From: Mugil cephalus
Lineage: Eukaryota > Chordata > Actinopteri > Mugiliformes > Mugilidae
Assembly (NCBI RefSeq): GCF_022458985.1
Contig: NC_061778.1
Coordinates: forward strand, 3,861,501 to 3,925,500
Direction of reading: 5' to 3'
Length of the DNA: 64,000 nt
Each line of letters begins with the position of its first letter. Position 1 is the stretch's first letter. Positions 1 through 13,481 of the stretch are shown here, in pieces. The notes below the pieces were generated by a model. The model did no database searches and had not been told where the DNA came from. It saw nothing but the letters and a program-made list of their open reading frames with translations. The position numbers and the translations under genes are program-made.

Positions 1-1001
1 CAAGTTCATTTCAGTTATGATAAATGCAGCTAAATGAAAGATGCTAACGCTAAGAGCTTTTAAAGGAGGACGAGGAGTGATCACAGATATTCCATTTATC
101 GTTTTATTGTTATTTATTGTTGCTTAAGAAGCAACTTAAGGTTTGACTTCATCAAAAAAATAAATACAGCATAAATTAATGTTACCTGACACTAAATGTG
201 AACCACAACACCAGGTTTCTGTGTCTGGATTCAAGTTGTTTCTTTGTAATTCAACAGTCCATTTACTTCTCTTTTCTTTGGCAGATATCTGTAAAAGTGT
301 AAAATCTCTGACTGCTTATCTTTACTTTATTTTATTTGATATGGATATATTACATGCTGCTTTGTTTGGGTGCATGTACTGTATGTAGCAGACCAATCCG
401 ACAGACCAAGTTCATAGTATCATTAAGAACAATAACAATAAATGATAATAAATCCCGTTTTAAGTAAGTGATCCACAGGTTTACCCCTTTTGCTGAGAGG
501 ACTGATGTTGTGTTTTTCAAATCTTCTGGTTCAGTCAGTCACGCAACAGCTCTTCCCCATTTTTAAAATTATTCTTAGTTGCATGGTTCAAACTAATGCT
601 GCTAATCTCCGCGCTCAACTCCAACTTTTTTACCACTCAATGGTAACCATGGAGACTTCAGCTTGTTTGTTGTGTCCTGTCTGTTACTTTTTGTGTTGCT
701 GCTATTTTGGCCAGGTCTCCCTCCCTGAGATCATCAATCTCAATGGGACAAACCTGGTAAAATAAAATATATATATATAAATAAATAACAGCTGAGAGCC
801 CCCTTGACACCGGAGGCCACAGATCATGGCTAGCTAATGAAAAACAGACCTGCCCCTCGAAAAGAGCTCACACCTCCCTAACCTGCCATTTATCCGATAA
901 GAAGAGTCAAGTTACCGTGTGATACAACCACCGTTGTTAGTGTGTTTCTATCCTTTCTTAACTTTACTTGGATTCAGCAGCGTTGCCTCCTTCTTTCCTG
1001 A

Positions 1002-1002
<1 letters not shown>

Positions 1003-1032
<30 letters not shown>
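1003..1032. repeat. (TG)n microsatellite
   Basis: About 14 uninterrupted TG units followed by a short GGAT run. Confidence 0.95.
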
Positions 1033-1312
1033 GATGGATGAAGAACTCGGTGGGATGAGTAATAGAGTGTGACTGAGTTTAAGTTTACTCCCAGCGGTGA
1101 GGGTCACAGCCTCAGTTCAGCCAAACTCACTCTGGGGTCCACGGAGAGCGGACGCCCTGCCCCCACTCCCCACATGCCTCCTCCTCTGGCTTCTGTAAGT
1201 ATGCGGCTTCAAGTGTCCAGAAGTATTTAGTTTTCAGTGCACAGTACATTAAAAGTGGTGGAACAACAACAACAAAAACAAGGCCAAGCGGCTGTCGGCC
1301 TGGTTTCAAAGT

Positions 1313-2112
1313 CAGTACGTTTACACGCACATGAAAAAAACCCACTAATTATTGCCTTAGTCTGACTTTAACTGGACAACTTAAGGTTAGCCTGGTTATC
1401 TTGGTGCTGGGAAAAGGAAAACATAAACCATTTGTGATTAAGTTTCATTAAATCATGTGTATTTAGACCACATTATAATCTAAAGTGGCATAAAGGTTAA
1501 ATCATATACTTATTTTAATTAGTCAAACAAATTCAAATATAAAAGTCTCACTCAAGTGAACTCACTTCAGAGTTACAATATCAAAATAACCAGCTTTACA
1601 GTTTAACCAATTACAAAAAAAAGAAAATTTGGCAACTTTCAGGCTTTTAAAACTTAATGGATCAAACACATGTATTTTTGTTTACATGCAGGAGAAAAAA
1701 AAACAATTGTTGCCTCAATCTGACTTTAACTGGACAACGTAAGTGCATGTAAATGCCTTATTCGGACTTTAACTGGACAACACCCGTACACATGCATGAA
1801 ATCCGGTCACAGAAGAAGAAGAAGAAGGTAAACAGAGCTGGTAGAAGAACCACCTGAGGGATAGCGCCATCTTATCTGAACCATAAGTAGCACGCACATT
1901 AAAAAAGCTGAACTAATATCCGTCTGGTTGTCGTTTAAAATGTCGGTCTTCTGCATTAACGACTCTTGTTTATTGTATGACGTAATAGGTCAACAAGGAA
2001 AGGGGACTAGTAGGGAGGAGGAGGACATGTCCTTGCCAGTTATTCAGTTTTTTACGTTGTATATAAAGTTTAATTTTGAGCATAGCTTCATTAAGCTGTG
2101 CATGTAAACGTA
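1313..2112. mobile_element. MITE-like element with short inverted ends
   Basis: The left end (near 1316, TACGTTTACACGCAC) is nearly the reverse complement of the right end (near 2096-2110, GTGCATGTAAACGTA). Inside, the phrase GACTTTAACTGGACAAC occurs three times, near 1365, 1721 and 1768. No coding frame is present. Inverted ends plus internal repetition fit a non-autonomous DNA transposon. The outer borders are approximate and no target duplication could be fixed. Confidence 0.5.
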
Positions 2113-3394
2113 GTGTTTCTATCCCCAATCGACGAACAATCGGTGTGCAATTAAAAGTCCTGTTTTCTTTATTTTACATTACCGAGTATGCTTCTTTTCC
2201 TTTCTTTTTTTTTTTTTTTTAAGCAAAATTCTGGCAGCGTGTTCAGAATTGCAGATGCTGTTGTAACTGATCCAAAAAAAAAAAGGATTCTCAGGGGCAT
2301 GACTGGGCCCTGAAAGGTCATCCCTGACGAGTCACCCTCTCGCCGTCACCATCGCCCACTGGGGTGTGTTCCTCAGTCGGGGTTGAGAGATTAAACTGCT
2401 ATTTGTGGGTTTGTTGCTGTCCTCTGGGTATAGATCCCACATGGACGCAGTTTTGCCTTTTTCAGCCAATGTCGCTCCTCTGTTTATCAGCCAGGGAGAT
2501 GGCAGCTGTTTATAGGAGCGGATCTGTCCCTCTGTGTCCAGGGAGAGAGCAGGGAGACTCTGAGAAGAAAGGAAATGGAGGGGCGGTACCCTGAGAAGAG
2601 GCCAGTCCAGAGATGTAATTGGTACCTTTCCTTTTTTAGAAAACTTTTCTTACTTACCGAGGTCCAACAAATGAGTCAAAGCACATCATGGTTCGCAACC
2701 ACACTCACACACTCACTCGGTTTATCGTGCTCGCCCTTTGTAGTTTTCACTTTGAAGATTTTTTTTATTTTTTTTTTTTCAGTTTCTCCGGCCTGTCTTT
2801 GATCCACCGTATACTGAGCTATGATCTTAACTACTGGTTATTTGAATGACAAAAGCGTGCAGCCACCATCTGGTGAAGAGGAAATGAACAACTCTGAGCT
2901 GCTAATATGTTCTTCTTCTTCTTCTTCCCCAGTTAGCTTTTGTTTCTTTGAAACCGGTGCTAAAACAAACAAAACAAAACAAAAAATACTAAACGTTCAG
3001 CAAGTCGATGTGTGTGGTTTTTTTTTTTATCCTTTCTCTGTCTCGTTCATTCATTCACCTGCCTACATCTGTTTTCGTCCCCTATGTCTCGCCTTCTCTA
3101 GTTCGGGTGATTACTCAGAGTTGTCGGGGAATGTTCAAAGAGCGTCATGGTCCACTGGCTCAAAACCGCGATAACCATCTTAGATCAAACTGCAGGTGTG
3201 AAAAAAGGGAGCACAGGTGGAGAGGAGACACCACTGGGACTCAGTTTAACAACAGTTTGTATGATGTTTAACTTATTGGGGCTCAATGAATCCACAGACT
3301 CTGGGGCAAAGAACTGAGAAACCAAAGTGTTACTGTTACAGTCTTGTTTAGATTTATGTGGTATAGTAATCTAGGTAAATGCAAATAATAAACA

Positions 3395-4150
3395 ATGCTA
3401 ACGCGTTACTTACTAACTTAATAGCAACGTTGCTTAATGCCTTACTATTTTTCCCATTTCATATTTATGCTTTCTTCTTGCCACCCTCCCCCGCCCCGCA
3501 CCCTCCGACGTTAAAAAGAACAACTTTACAGCGTTATTAAACGTGTTTACAGCCTGGTACGAAAAGACAGTTTTAGTCTCAATGGTTTATTTCACTATTC
3601 ATGACAACTGCACATTTATTTATTTATTATGCTTTAAATTCCTACATAATTAAGAATGTTCCTGCTTTGAGTGACAGGTGCTAGCCTGAGCTAACAGGTA
3701 GCGGAGAGTTTGGTGGGCGGGTCCCAAGCGTCCGACGCGACCCCTCCCCCCCATGACCATATTTGGAATATCTGCGTGTGGGTGGAGCAAAGTTCATCCA
3801 ACATAGCGACCGCGGGGCTCCGCCCACTTCGGGCTTCATTTTCTGAATGAAACTAATGTGTGACGTCACAATGGGTTTGTCCATAGTATAAACAGTCAAT
3901 AGTATTAATAGTTTATGCGGAAGCCGAAAGGTCAGAGGTTCGCCTCCTCGAAAACTTGTGGAGCGTTGAAAAAGTTGGTAAAGCAGTATGTTAGTATGGA
4001 ATTGCTGCATTTTTGATTAAAAAACACATATTTTATTTATTTATAGTTTTTTTTGTGGGGGAGGGGGGGCAGCAACTGCTGAATGTAACTAATAATGTAA
4101 CTTGTAATCTAAATTAGTTACTTTTTCAAATTAACTGCAGCAACACTGTC
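3395..4150. repeat. Dispersed repeat ending in GCAACACTG (copy 1)
   Basis: Starts near AACGCGTTACT and ends with a G-rich tract, then CAGCAACTGCTGAATGTAAC and finally GCAACACTG. The same end structure recurs at 47.73-48.37 kb and 48.54-49.06 kb, so this is an interspersed family, probably a non-autonomous DNA transposon. The middle (about 3680-3930) has no counterpart in the other copies and may be a nested insertion. Confidence 0.55.
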
Positions 4151-4359
4151 TGTCAGAATTTTAAATAAATAAATAAATAAAGGATGTATAATGATCATAT
4201 TAATGAGAACATTTTGAAGCAAAGTCTCAAAAAAACAACCTTAAATCTTAAATTTGCATATAACTTAAAAGATATATATATATAAATCAAAAGTTTTGTT
4301 TTTTATTCCAACAAAAATGACACAACAGGTGAAGTGGAAGTAGACGAGCATGTTTGTTG

Positions 4360-4360
<1 letters not shown>

Positions 4361-4408
<48 letters not shown>
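4361..4408. repeat. (TG)n microsatellite
   Basis: About 22 TG units, with one C interruption near the right end. Confidence 0.95.
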
Positions 4409-6696
4409 CACCGATTCAGCACCTGGAGCAACAATGGCTTTGAGCAGCTGTGTGTTTGTGAAGCGGAGCCGCGCAGCAGCAGGACATCAGCGTCTGTTAT
4501 TAAGGTCGCAGTCAGCTCCGTCTGAGTCCGCCAGGCCGCTTTACTGCTCCACTTTTAATGACCAGTTGTGACGAAAGATCACCGGACGTATAATTGGAAA
4601 TGTCATGGATGTTGTAATAAGACAGAGCTGAAAATAACATTTCGAGATCGGCGCTGTGGCGAGTCGGCTCACGTTTAACCGGATCGCTTTTCACGGGGGG
4701 GGAACTTGTAAAAAGCGCCTCGGAGAGAAAGTGTTTCAAACATCATTACGAGGACAGAGCCTTTAATTTTTTGCAGATAGAAGAAGATGAAACGCGACAT
4801 ATGGATGCGGTTAGGAAACCAATTATGTCAAAACCGATGAAAGGCAACAGCAGAACACATTTCTGATTACTCATGCAGTCGTATAAACTCTGCACGTGGA
4901 TTGTGTTAGTGGTAAAAGAACACCTGCTTGACCTCGAAACGCTTTGTCTTCAATCTCGTCGCTTGTGTAACATTTATGCACAGTAAGGTGAATTAAACTT
5001 AGAGTCATTGATTCTCTTTGTACGGAGCGTTGTTTTTGTTTTTTTTTTCTTAGGGGATGTACGTTCTTCTGTCTGTATCTGTAGCAGGAGGTGTCAGCAG
5101 TAAGTTTCAGTCCCATAAAAAGCCCGAGGGCTTGAGAGGAAGCAGCTGCTGAGAAATGAACATCGGTTAGAAAGACAAGCCTACTTAGTTTAACTTCCCT
5201 CTGGGACTGTTCCATTAACACCACGATAGATTTATGAACCTCGTGACATCCATACCCTTTGTTTGGTCATTATAGAGAAAGTAAAACAGAAAGGTGGCAT
5301 TGCAGGCATTCAGGGAGTCGTTTTTTAATGATCTTGTCTCCTCCAACAAAACTCATGAATTCCTGATTTATGTTTGGCGACGTTCCTGTGTTCTTTAGAG
5401 AGAAACCTCTTAACTTTCAAATTACATTTCTCCCCTTTGAAGATAATACGGTTCGTATTGTTTCTTTGGCACCGTCGCAACAACAAGAGCTGGCAGCAGA
5501 TTATTCGGAATCATTTTGAGAGGTGAGACAAAAAGGAAGGTTCGGTTGTGCTGATCGTGTTTCATTACACTTTGTTTATGCGCCTTCAAAGAGGAGTTTC
5601 CAAGCATGCACTCAGCGTGTTCTCTGATAGGAGGCAAATTCCTGCGCTTTTCTGGGTAATACGACCAGCTCTGGAACAAGATAGCACAGATCACTGTCAC
5701 CTTGTTAGCAGAAGTACAAGCATCCCCCCACACTGCTCACAAAGCTTATGCAAGGCATTTTGATGCTGGTGCGCGCTGGAGCTACGACCGTGTGTCAGTG
5801 GGTTCAGTGTTTTCATGCGTATGTGTACAGTATGTGTGTTTAATTTTCCATGTAGTCACTGCCCTTAAGTCTGGTACTTACCAGCGGGTCTGGACCTGTT
5901 CGCCTCATTCCCAATTCAGCTTCGTGGGCTGACAGTAATCCCTTGAGTGCAAAGGAAGAGGGGTGGGGCTGGCAGGGTGGGGGTGGGGTGGACAAGGTGC
6001 ACAGAGATAGTGAAAAAAAAAAAAAATGTAGGTACGCCGTGCATCCCTTTCGGGTAAATCGCCAATAAAGGGGCCCGCGTGTCCGGGAAGCAGGACCTGT
6101 TCCTCCTCTGCAGTCAGTCCGCGGTCGTTCAGAGTAAACAGGCAGAAATAGTCCACACACACCTGGCATGCGCCGCGCTTTTCCATGATCTGCCTCACGA
6201 CATTGGACACTCGTGACGCAAGCAAAACAACCCAGTTTTATGACATTTGCTTAAACGCGAGATGATAAAATCTGTCGCCACAGAGGGTTTAGACGTCGGG
6301 GGGGGAAAAGGACGTGTGCATGGTGCAGTATCAGCGATCAGCAGCCTGAGCCTCAGTTTCCGACTGAAGCCACATTTTGTTTTCTTTTTTTAATCTACAT
6401 TTCAAGCAAAGGATTGTTGTTTTTTCATGGGCTGTTGTTACCCTCAGTCAACAGTTCAATTGCTTTTTATTTGATCAACAAGAATGAATGCATCATGCAA
6501 TCACGTCTGCATCATCCCGTGTGCGCTTTATCTTGTGCTGCTTCCATATTTGTTAATAATTAATGCTCACTGGTGCGTGCATGCACTGACACGTGCAATA
6601 GACGTACAGCTTCACAACAAAGCTCAGACTCTGCCAAGTGGAAACATCTCGCATAGTTGGCTCAGGAAGTCCTCCACTCTGTTTTGATAATTTAAC

Positions 6697-6718
6697 TTGT
6701 TTATTTCATTTTTTATTT
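6697..6718 (-). terminator. tgfb1: Candidate poly(A) signals for tgfb1
   Basis: Two TTTATT strings on the plus strand (AATAAA on the minus strand) lie about 1.27-1.29 kb past the tgfb1 stop codon. They are followed by an A-rich minus-strand tract. The implied 3' UTR (about 6.7-7.98 kb) is A/T-rich and includes a run of about 30 T at 7410-7441. Other AATAAA strings occur, so the used site is not certain. Confidence 0.35.
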
Positions 6719-7408
6719 TTTTTTTAATATTTACAAAAACAAGTTTCAAATAGTAAGTGCACTATAAAAAAACAAAATATCAAGAGCTGACAATTGTGCT
6801 GATTTTATAACTAAAGCGAATCATAGAAGCTGAATCAAATGTGGAAAAAAAAGAAAAATTACATTTCAGACGAAAGTTAAAAAAAAAATAAAAAAATCCT
6901 CCTCAAAACTCCCGAAATAAAAAGAGAATAATTTACCATTAAGATTAAATAACGTCTAAATGGCTTCCCTAACACCAACACCACGACCACATCCCTCACC
7001 ATCTAAAGACAACAACGCTGGCTGTGAAACCCCAAGTGGGTGAAAAACATGCTGTCATCACTCTGAAAACCACCCATGTTACTCATTGCTTTGACAGACC
7101 AGGAGGCCTCAAGGACATTCTGATATTCAATTATGAACACAAACATGCTGACAAAGACGGCGTTGTAAAAAAAAAAAACAAAACAAACAAAGCCAGTACA
7201 GTAAAAACTGATGGACGGTTCTTGGGAAATGTTGCTCGGTTGCTTGTCCAGCCTCTCAGTCAGGGGGAGTGTCCCTGAGGTTCGAACTACCCCTGTTGGG
7301 GTTTTTTTTATTTTTTTCCATCCTTTACAATGTCGCTCTCTTCAAAAACACCTGCAGCATTATCTTCTAGGAAAGCCCCGACCACAGTTTTCCACCTGTC
7401 GTATAGCA

Positions 7409-7409
<1 letters not shown>

Positions 7410-7441
<32 letters not shown>
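7410..7441. repeat. Long poly(T) tract in the tgfb1 3' UTR
   Basis: About 31 consecutive T on the plus strand, which would be poly(A) within the inferred tgfb1 transcript. Confidence 0.9.
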
Positions 7442-7982
7442 CTGGGAAGCTGATGCCTGCAAACAAAAAATGTCCCAGGCACTAATCAAAACGAAAAGTT
7501 CTTCCATCCGAGTCCTCAGTTTTTGGTCCTGATTTTCTTTTTGGGTCCACCTTTCTTTCTTTTAGTTTCTTTTTTTTCTACAAATAATTTTAATCCTTTT
7601 TTTCCATGTCACACTTGTATGCCACTTCTTTAAAGATCCGTCCATCCAACAAATAAATTAATTCATTTCAAGACAGACATTTTTTTACTACTGAAGAGAG
7701 AAAAAAAAACAAAGTATGGACTGTACATAAACATGATGATATCGTTATAAAGTAGTCCGTTGTTGTTTTTGTGTCCGTCCGAAGTGATAATGGATGGCCT
7801 GCGGGAGAAAAGCTGGAGAGTCTAATGACTTTAAATATTGTGTTCCCCTCGTCCACATTATCGTTTATTTTTTTCTTCCTTTCTTTTCTTAGTCACACGC
7901 TCTTCTCGGCAGTCTCACACACAGTTTTTTTCCATCCGTGCGTGTTCTGAGAGGAAGCAGATCAGTGTGCCATGTGGTATTT

Positions 7983-10900
7983 TTAGCTACACTTGCAGGA
8001 CTTCACAATCATATTGGACAGCTGCTCCACCTGAAAGAAAGTAAAAAAAAAAAAAAAAAAAAGGACATTAAATCAGCTGTAAGAGAGCAGCTTCCAACCG
8101 AAAAACGCTGTGTAAACAAAGGAGTGCTGCGGGCGCACACGTACCCTGTGTTGCCTGCCCACGTAGTATAGGATTGGTAGTGGATCCAGGGCCTGAGGGA
8201 CACAGCAGGGCTGGGCAGAGGCTCCCGGGTTGTGTTGCTTATACAAGGCCAAAATCTGTAAGCAATAAGACGAGGGAAATACCACAAAACAAAGAGCTTA
8301 GAACGTCACAGAAAAAGGACAAAATGGTAGATGATCTTTTTTGTTAAAAGTGTAGCCACCAGTGCGACCGCACTTTCACCAGCTCATGTTTTTAATTAAC
8401 TGTTAAACATTTTTTTGTTTCTTCCCATCAAATTATTCTTTCACGCCCAGAGTTTAATTTATTACTGGAACAAAGCTCCGTAAGGACATTCAGCTTCGAA
8501 AAGGAGACAAATAGTTATTCTGGTAAATGTAGCAAAATGCTAGTCGTGTGTGATTCCAGTCGGACAAACCTCGTAGTATCACTACTTAACCATAGTGTTG
8601 CCTTGAGCTAAGTCTAATTGGGTCACGGCGGAGGCTCGGACTGATGGGAATGTCATTAGTTTTGCAGGTGTTTATAAATAAAAGTGTCTGGACTGAACAC
8701 GAGTTTCCGTACCAAATATAATGGCAATCAAACCTCAGACTGTGTCAATGCACTAGTAATGGATACCATCCTGTTAGCATGCTACTTTTCTCATCATATT
8801 CATGAGCATTACGGGCGTCTTCTAGTTCTGCGCTGAGTTCGGTCACATTTAAGAACCTAGAGCAGGAGTCTTCAACATTTTTTAGGTCAAGGACCCCCCC
8901 AAACTCACGGGGATTGATTAAGTAGCTTTCGTGTCGCATGCTATACCTGAGAATATTTGTTTTCAGAACTCCAGATGTAGGTGCAGGACCCCATGCAGTA
9001 GTTGGCGTGGTAGCCCGTCGGCTTGTTTATCCACTTCCAGCCGAGGTCTTTCCTGAAGTCGATGTATAAGCTCCGTACGCAGCAGTTCTCTTCTTGGCTA
9101 CGTGAGAGAACGCAGATGTTTTATAACATGTAAGATGTAGAAGGAAATAGGCAGTAGTGCTATGTAAGTATAACCATTGAGGGAAATGGAAACTATTCCT
9201 AAAGCAGAGCTACTGATGGCCTGTGGTGGTGGCTTAGAGGGAAGAGTTTTTATGGTGGCACTGCATTTTAAATTTCACCAGTGAGGTAAGGTGCAGCTTT
9301 AAATATGCGTGCAATAGGATGTGTCCAGAGCTGCTTACGCTGAGCAGGTGTCCTTTGAATCCGTGGAGCGCTTCTTGCGTCCAGTGAGGTGGCTGCTGAT
9401 GTTTTGGTTGGTGGACATGGTCAGGATGTAGGGCGGCTGCCATGTCAGCGACTCCATAGTCTGCAGGTCCCCCCGACGACGGTCAATCCCAAAGATGGTG
9501 AACTTGAAGCTGCAGCTGTCCGCCGGCTTGTCGCAGTCGCAGAACAGCCGGAGCTGAAAGCTCTGTTCGTTCTCTGGTGAGACAGAAATGTCACATGAGT
9601 CACGCGATAAACAAAAGCACGGAGGTTTCACTAACAGCAACTCCGAGGTTGTAAATCTCACCGGTCCCTTGGAGCCAGATCCTCAGAGGTTCAGTGACAT
9701 CGAACGTCAGCCATTTCTCGTTCCAGTTCTTGTTGATGAGGCGGGAAGCGTGGTAGTGGGGTAACGTGTCCCTAACGTAGTAGAGGTCCACTCGTTGTTC
9801 GCGGTTCTCCTTGTCATCGGAAAACCTGGTCTTTTTAATGAACATCCGTAGTTCTGCGCTGGTCAGCAGGCGGTGTTCCCCTATGCTGCTCCGTATCTCA
9901 GACATGTTGAAGGACATGGGGATGATTTTCTCTTTCTTGGTGTCTGTGTTGTTTTTGTCTGTGTGATGTAAAAAAAATGGAAAATTGCTTTAATAAAGAG
10001 TTCTATTTCTGACCAGTTATATCGATTTTTTTTTTTTTTTTATTGTTTCTGATCGCTCCACATCAGATGTCACAGTCTAGTGTTTCAACTATAGGCTGTA
10101 TTAAAAATACACAAGTGAAGCTAATCAGAGTCATACATCAGAGAGAGTCCAACCAGGGAATGGACCGTCTGAGCTGTCCCTCTATGCTGATTGGTTCTGA
10201 GCTGGTCACATGTTTCATGGGCGCCATGTTAGAGGCATCTAAGCAATATTCACCCATAGAGAAGTGGCAATAACAGAGCATAAAGTTGGAGTAAAAGTTA
10301 AAATATGCAGAACAGTATCAGGAAAACGTGGAGGAAACTCCACCGTTTCCCCAGAGAACAAAAACGATTAGAGTTATGAGAGCAGAAGATTAAAAGGAAG
10401 AACTGGATGTCAACTGATTTCTCCCTGTTATGTGATGAGGTAAATGTCAATGTCTCTCTTTGATGTTTATTAAGATTTTATATAGGAAAAATAAAGTCAT
10501 AGCATCATTAATGTGAACCTTGATCTCAAAAACCCACTTTACAAATCAATTTGAAGTTAACCTAGCCTTATGCTAGCCTGATGCTAGCTAGTTATCTAGA
10601 CTAATGGTCATATATACTGTGAAACCCATGTGTGCATGTAATTTATGTCGATGTAGTTAAACAAATTTTCATAGACACATAACATTGCCTTTGTTACTAT
10701 TTATAATTTTCTGAGTACTGAGGTGACTGATGAGGTGATTGGATTACAAAACATTTTACAGGCGCATTTAAGATATTTAAAATAACATTTATAGGCACGT
10801 TAATGGTGAAAATTAGACTTTTATTTCAACATAGCACATCCGCCCCATAGGGTTACACTGTAAAATCTTCCCTTCGATGTAGCAAACATGGCGCCAATGA

Positions 10901-13422
10901 TTTCAGTTGGCCAGTCTCTCTCTAATATACAGCTCTGAAGCAAGTAGAGCTCCCCCTGGTGGCTGGCTGCAGTATAGGTCATAAGCTCCTCCATGTTAGT
11001 GGATGGGACTTGAGCCAAACTCAAATACTAAAGTACACATCACATATAAAATGCTTTATATCATTTTATGTAGTTAATATAATGCTGGTGCATGTTCAAG
11101 TGACAGTTTTTTTTTTGTTTATGTTTTGTTGTAGTTAGTTATTTGACGCTCTAGAAACAGGATGTTACATAACGCCGACTACTAGTTGCAACGCTGACCG
11201 CTACGTGAACCGCTCCATTACCACCGTGAGAGTTTTTATAAATAGATAAATAATTAAGTACGATGTGTAATCCAACATTTGCTTGTAACTAGTGGAGGTA
11301 TTACCCCTCCACTCTCAGGAGCCACACCACAATCCCTGGGAAAGTAGCATCAGTTTTTCTAATGCAAGGAAGTGGTCTAACGTGTTTTTATTCTTTTAGG
11401 CTCCGTTTAGACTCGGTATTAATGTGCGTGATCAGATCACAAGCACAAAGAACAGATGTGAATACCACATATAAAAACCATTTGGGTTTTATTTGAGATG
11501 AATTGCTTGGCATATTTTTTTTTTTTCCTCTCGATTTTGCTCATTAATTCAGAAAAAAAAAAAAAAACACACCACAGATATTTTGAATAATCTCTAGAAA
11601 TGGTAATAGAGTGAACCACTTCAGATGTTTTCCTGCGAAACAAACACATCCAAACAAGTATATTGAATATTAGATGACTGCTTGTAATTCCATGTGGTTA
11701 ATCTGCCACATTGATGTCTCTGCATGCACAGATAAATTACTAGATTTCATCTTCTGGCCACTGCCATTATCTACCTTTATTTTTCTGACATTCCTGTGCA
11801 TGTGGAGGCTTCCAGGGTTGGGGTTACGAGTATAAGACTGTATTTTCAGATGCTTGCACGATTTGCACAATATTTTACTGCACTTGACTTATCCTGCGCG
11901 TCAATTTCCAATTATCCAAAATTAGTAGTGCAAATGTAAAAAAGGGTATGAGAAATACTGAAGGGGCACAACTGGTGGAGCTCTGGTGAGTTTTTCAGTC
12001 ATATTTCTTGGCACAAGAACCAAGCGATTCTCCATAACTAATAAGACGAGACAAATTAGACACCGTGAGGGAGCAATTATTGGGTACAAAGAATGTGGTC
12101 GTTAAAGCTCCTTGATTTAGATTCATCATATACTTGTAAGTGTGTTATGGTTTTGTCAAGTTTCTGACCTTTTTGTACCACAACAAACTCAAAAAAAATA
12201 CGTAAAAATGCCGTTTATGGTGAAACAGACTAGCGGAGTATTTCTCAATAAAGGCGAATGCAGCCAAACGTTCATCTGTTCCAGCTGCTGTAAAGTTGAC
12301 CGTGGAGAGAGTTTTGTTTTCCTGCTGCCCACATTTGCAACGTTAATCCCTGTGTCTGCCCATGACATGACAGCAGCAACATGGAGCCTGATAAAAAAAA
12401 AAAAAAAAAAAAAAAACAGAGCCAAGAGCCAAGCTACTGGGGACTTTAGCACCATAAATCTACTGGGGGTTGCGATGCAGGAGACGTGCAAAGATGAGCA
12501 CAGGAAGGCAGATGATGTGCAGGAAGATAGTGTGGGAGGCGATGGGAGGGGCGGTAGAGCATTTACCATTTGCCATACGTATCTATACAGCTCACAGTTG
12601 GGAGGGTGGGAAAGATGTAAGTAATTTGAGATGTGTGTATGGATGTAGCAAGGTTCTGGCCCAGGCCCAGAAACCTTCTGCCTCTGCCTCTGCCTTCCAA
12701 AAGCCGGAGGGTCTTTGCTCTTTTAAGACAGGGAATTACAGCCCTGCATACTTGCGCCTGGTTCGCAGGCCGTACCAGGACACTCCGTGTCACGGCTGCT
12801 TGTGTATCATTCGACAGCATCACCATCTGAGCTGTTGCAGAGGTAGAGTCCCCCCCCCTCCCTTCCCCAACCCCCCCCCACACTGAAAGTGAAAAGCGCT
12901 GATGTCGAGCGTAACGGGAAATGAGATGACATTTTACTGGTCCCACCCAGCAGAGCCAGAAGAGTCAAATGTTTGGTTACACTGTAAGCGAATGAATGGA
13001 AACACAGAGAGAGAGAGCGAGAGAGCAAGCATCACGACGGAGTACAGTACGGGGAGAGCAAGAGGGGGGGGAACTGGCAAAACTAGCGGCGTTGTGTAGC
13101 AGGCAACAGCGAGCGGAGGAAAGTCGACGAAGTCTCCAGCTCTCGTTTAAGAAAAGTGAGATAAATATGTTAAGGGTTAGAGAAGTGTTTGTGAAACAGG
13201 AAATTAAGTCATTTCCCCTCAGAAGCATATTGGCTGCAGTGCCATAACTACTGTGAATCTTTGTCCTCACTCTCGACTCTAATTACTTCGGTTTGTCGCA
13301 GAAAAGCTGCTGTGATCAAAATTCGAGCCTTCGAGGGAACAAAGTGTAAAAATTCCTTCGCCGTGCTCGACTGCCTGCCTCGCTCTTCCACATAGGGGTG
13401 AGGACGGCACCCTGGCCTGCAT

Positions 13423-13481
<59 letters not shown>

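Larger units (their letters stand above)
1..6690. other. Gene-poor flank downstream of tgfb1, no gene recognised
   Basis: Both strands carry only short open frames without recognisable domains or linked splice sites. The stretch holds microsatellites, a MITE-like element near 1.3-2.1 kb and a dispersed repeat at 3.4-4.15 kb, all listed separately. One GC-richer minus-strand frame at 5905-6225 is discussed as a weak exon candidate. In mammals CCDC97 lies beyond the 3' end of TGFB1, but I could not match any frame here to it. Confidence 0.6.

Noticed and set aside
12142-12624. 160-codon plus-strand frame with a poly-Lys tract
   Set aside because: The Lys run comes from a poly(A) tract, the frame overlaps others on the opposite strand, and there is no family resemblance.
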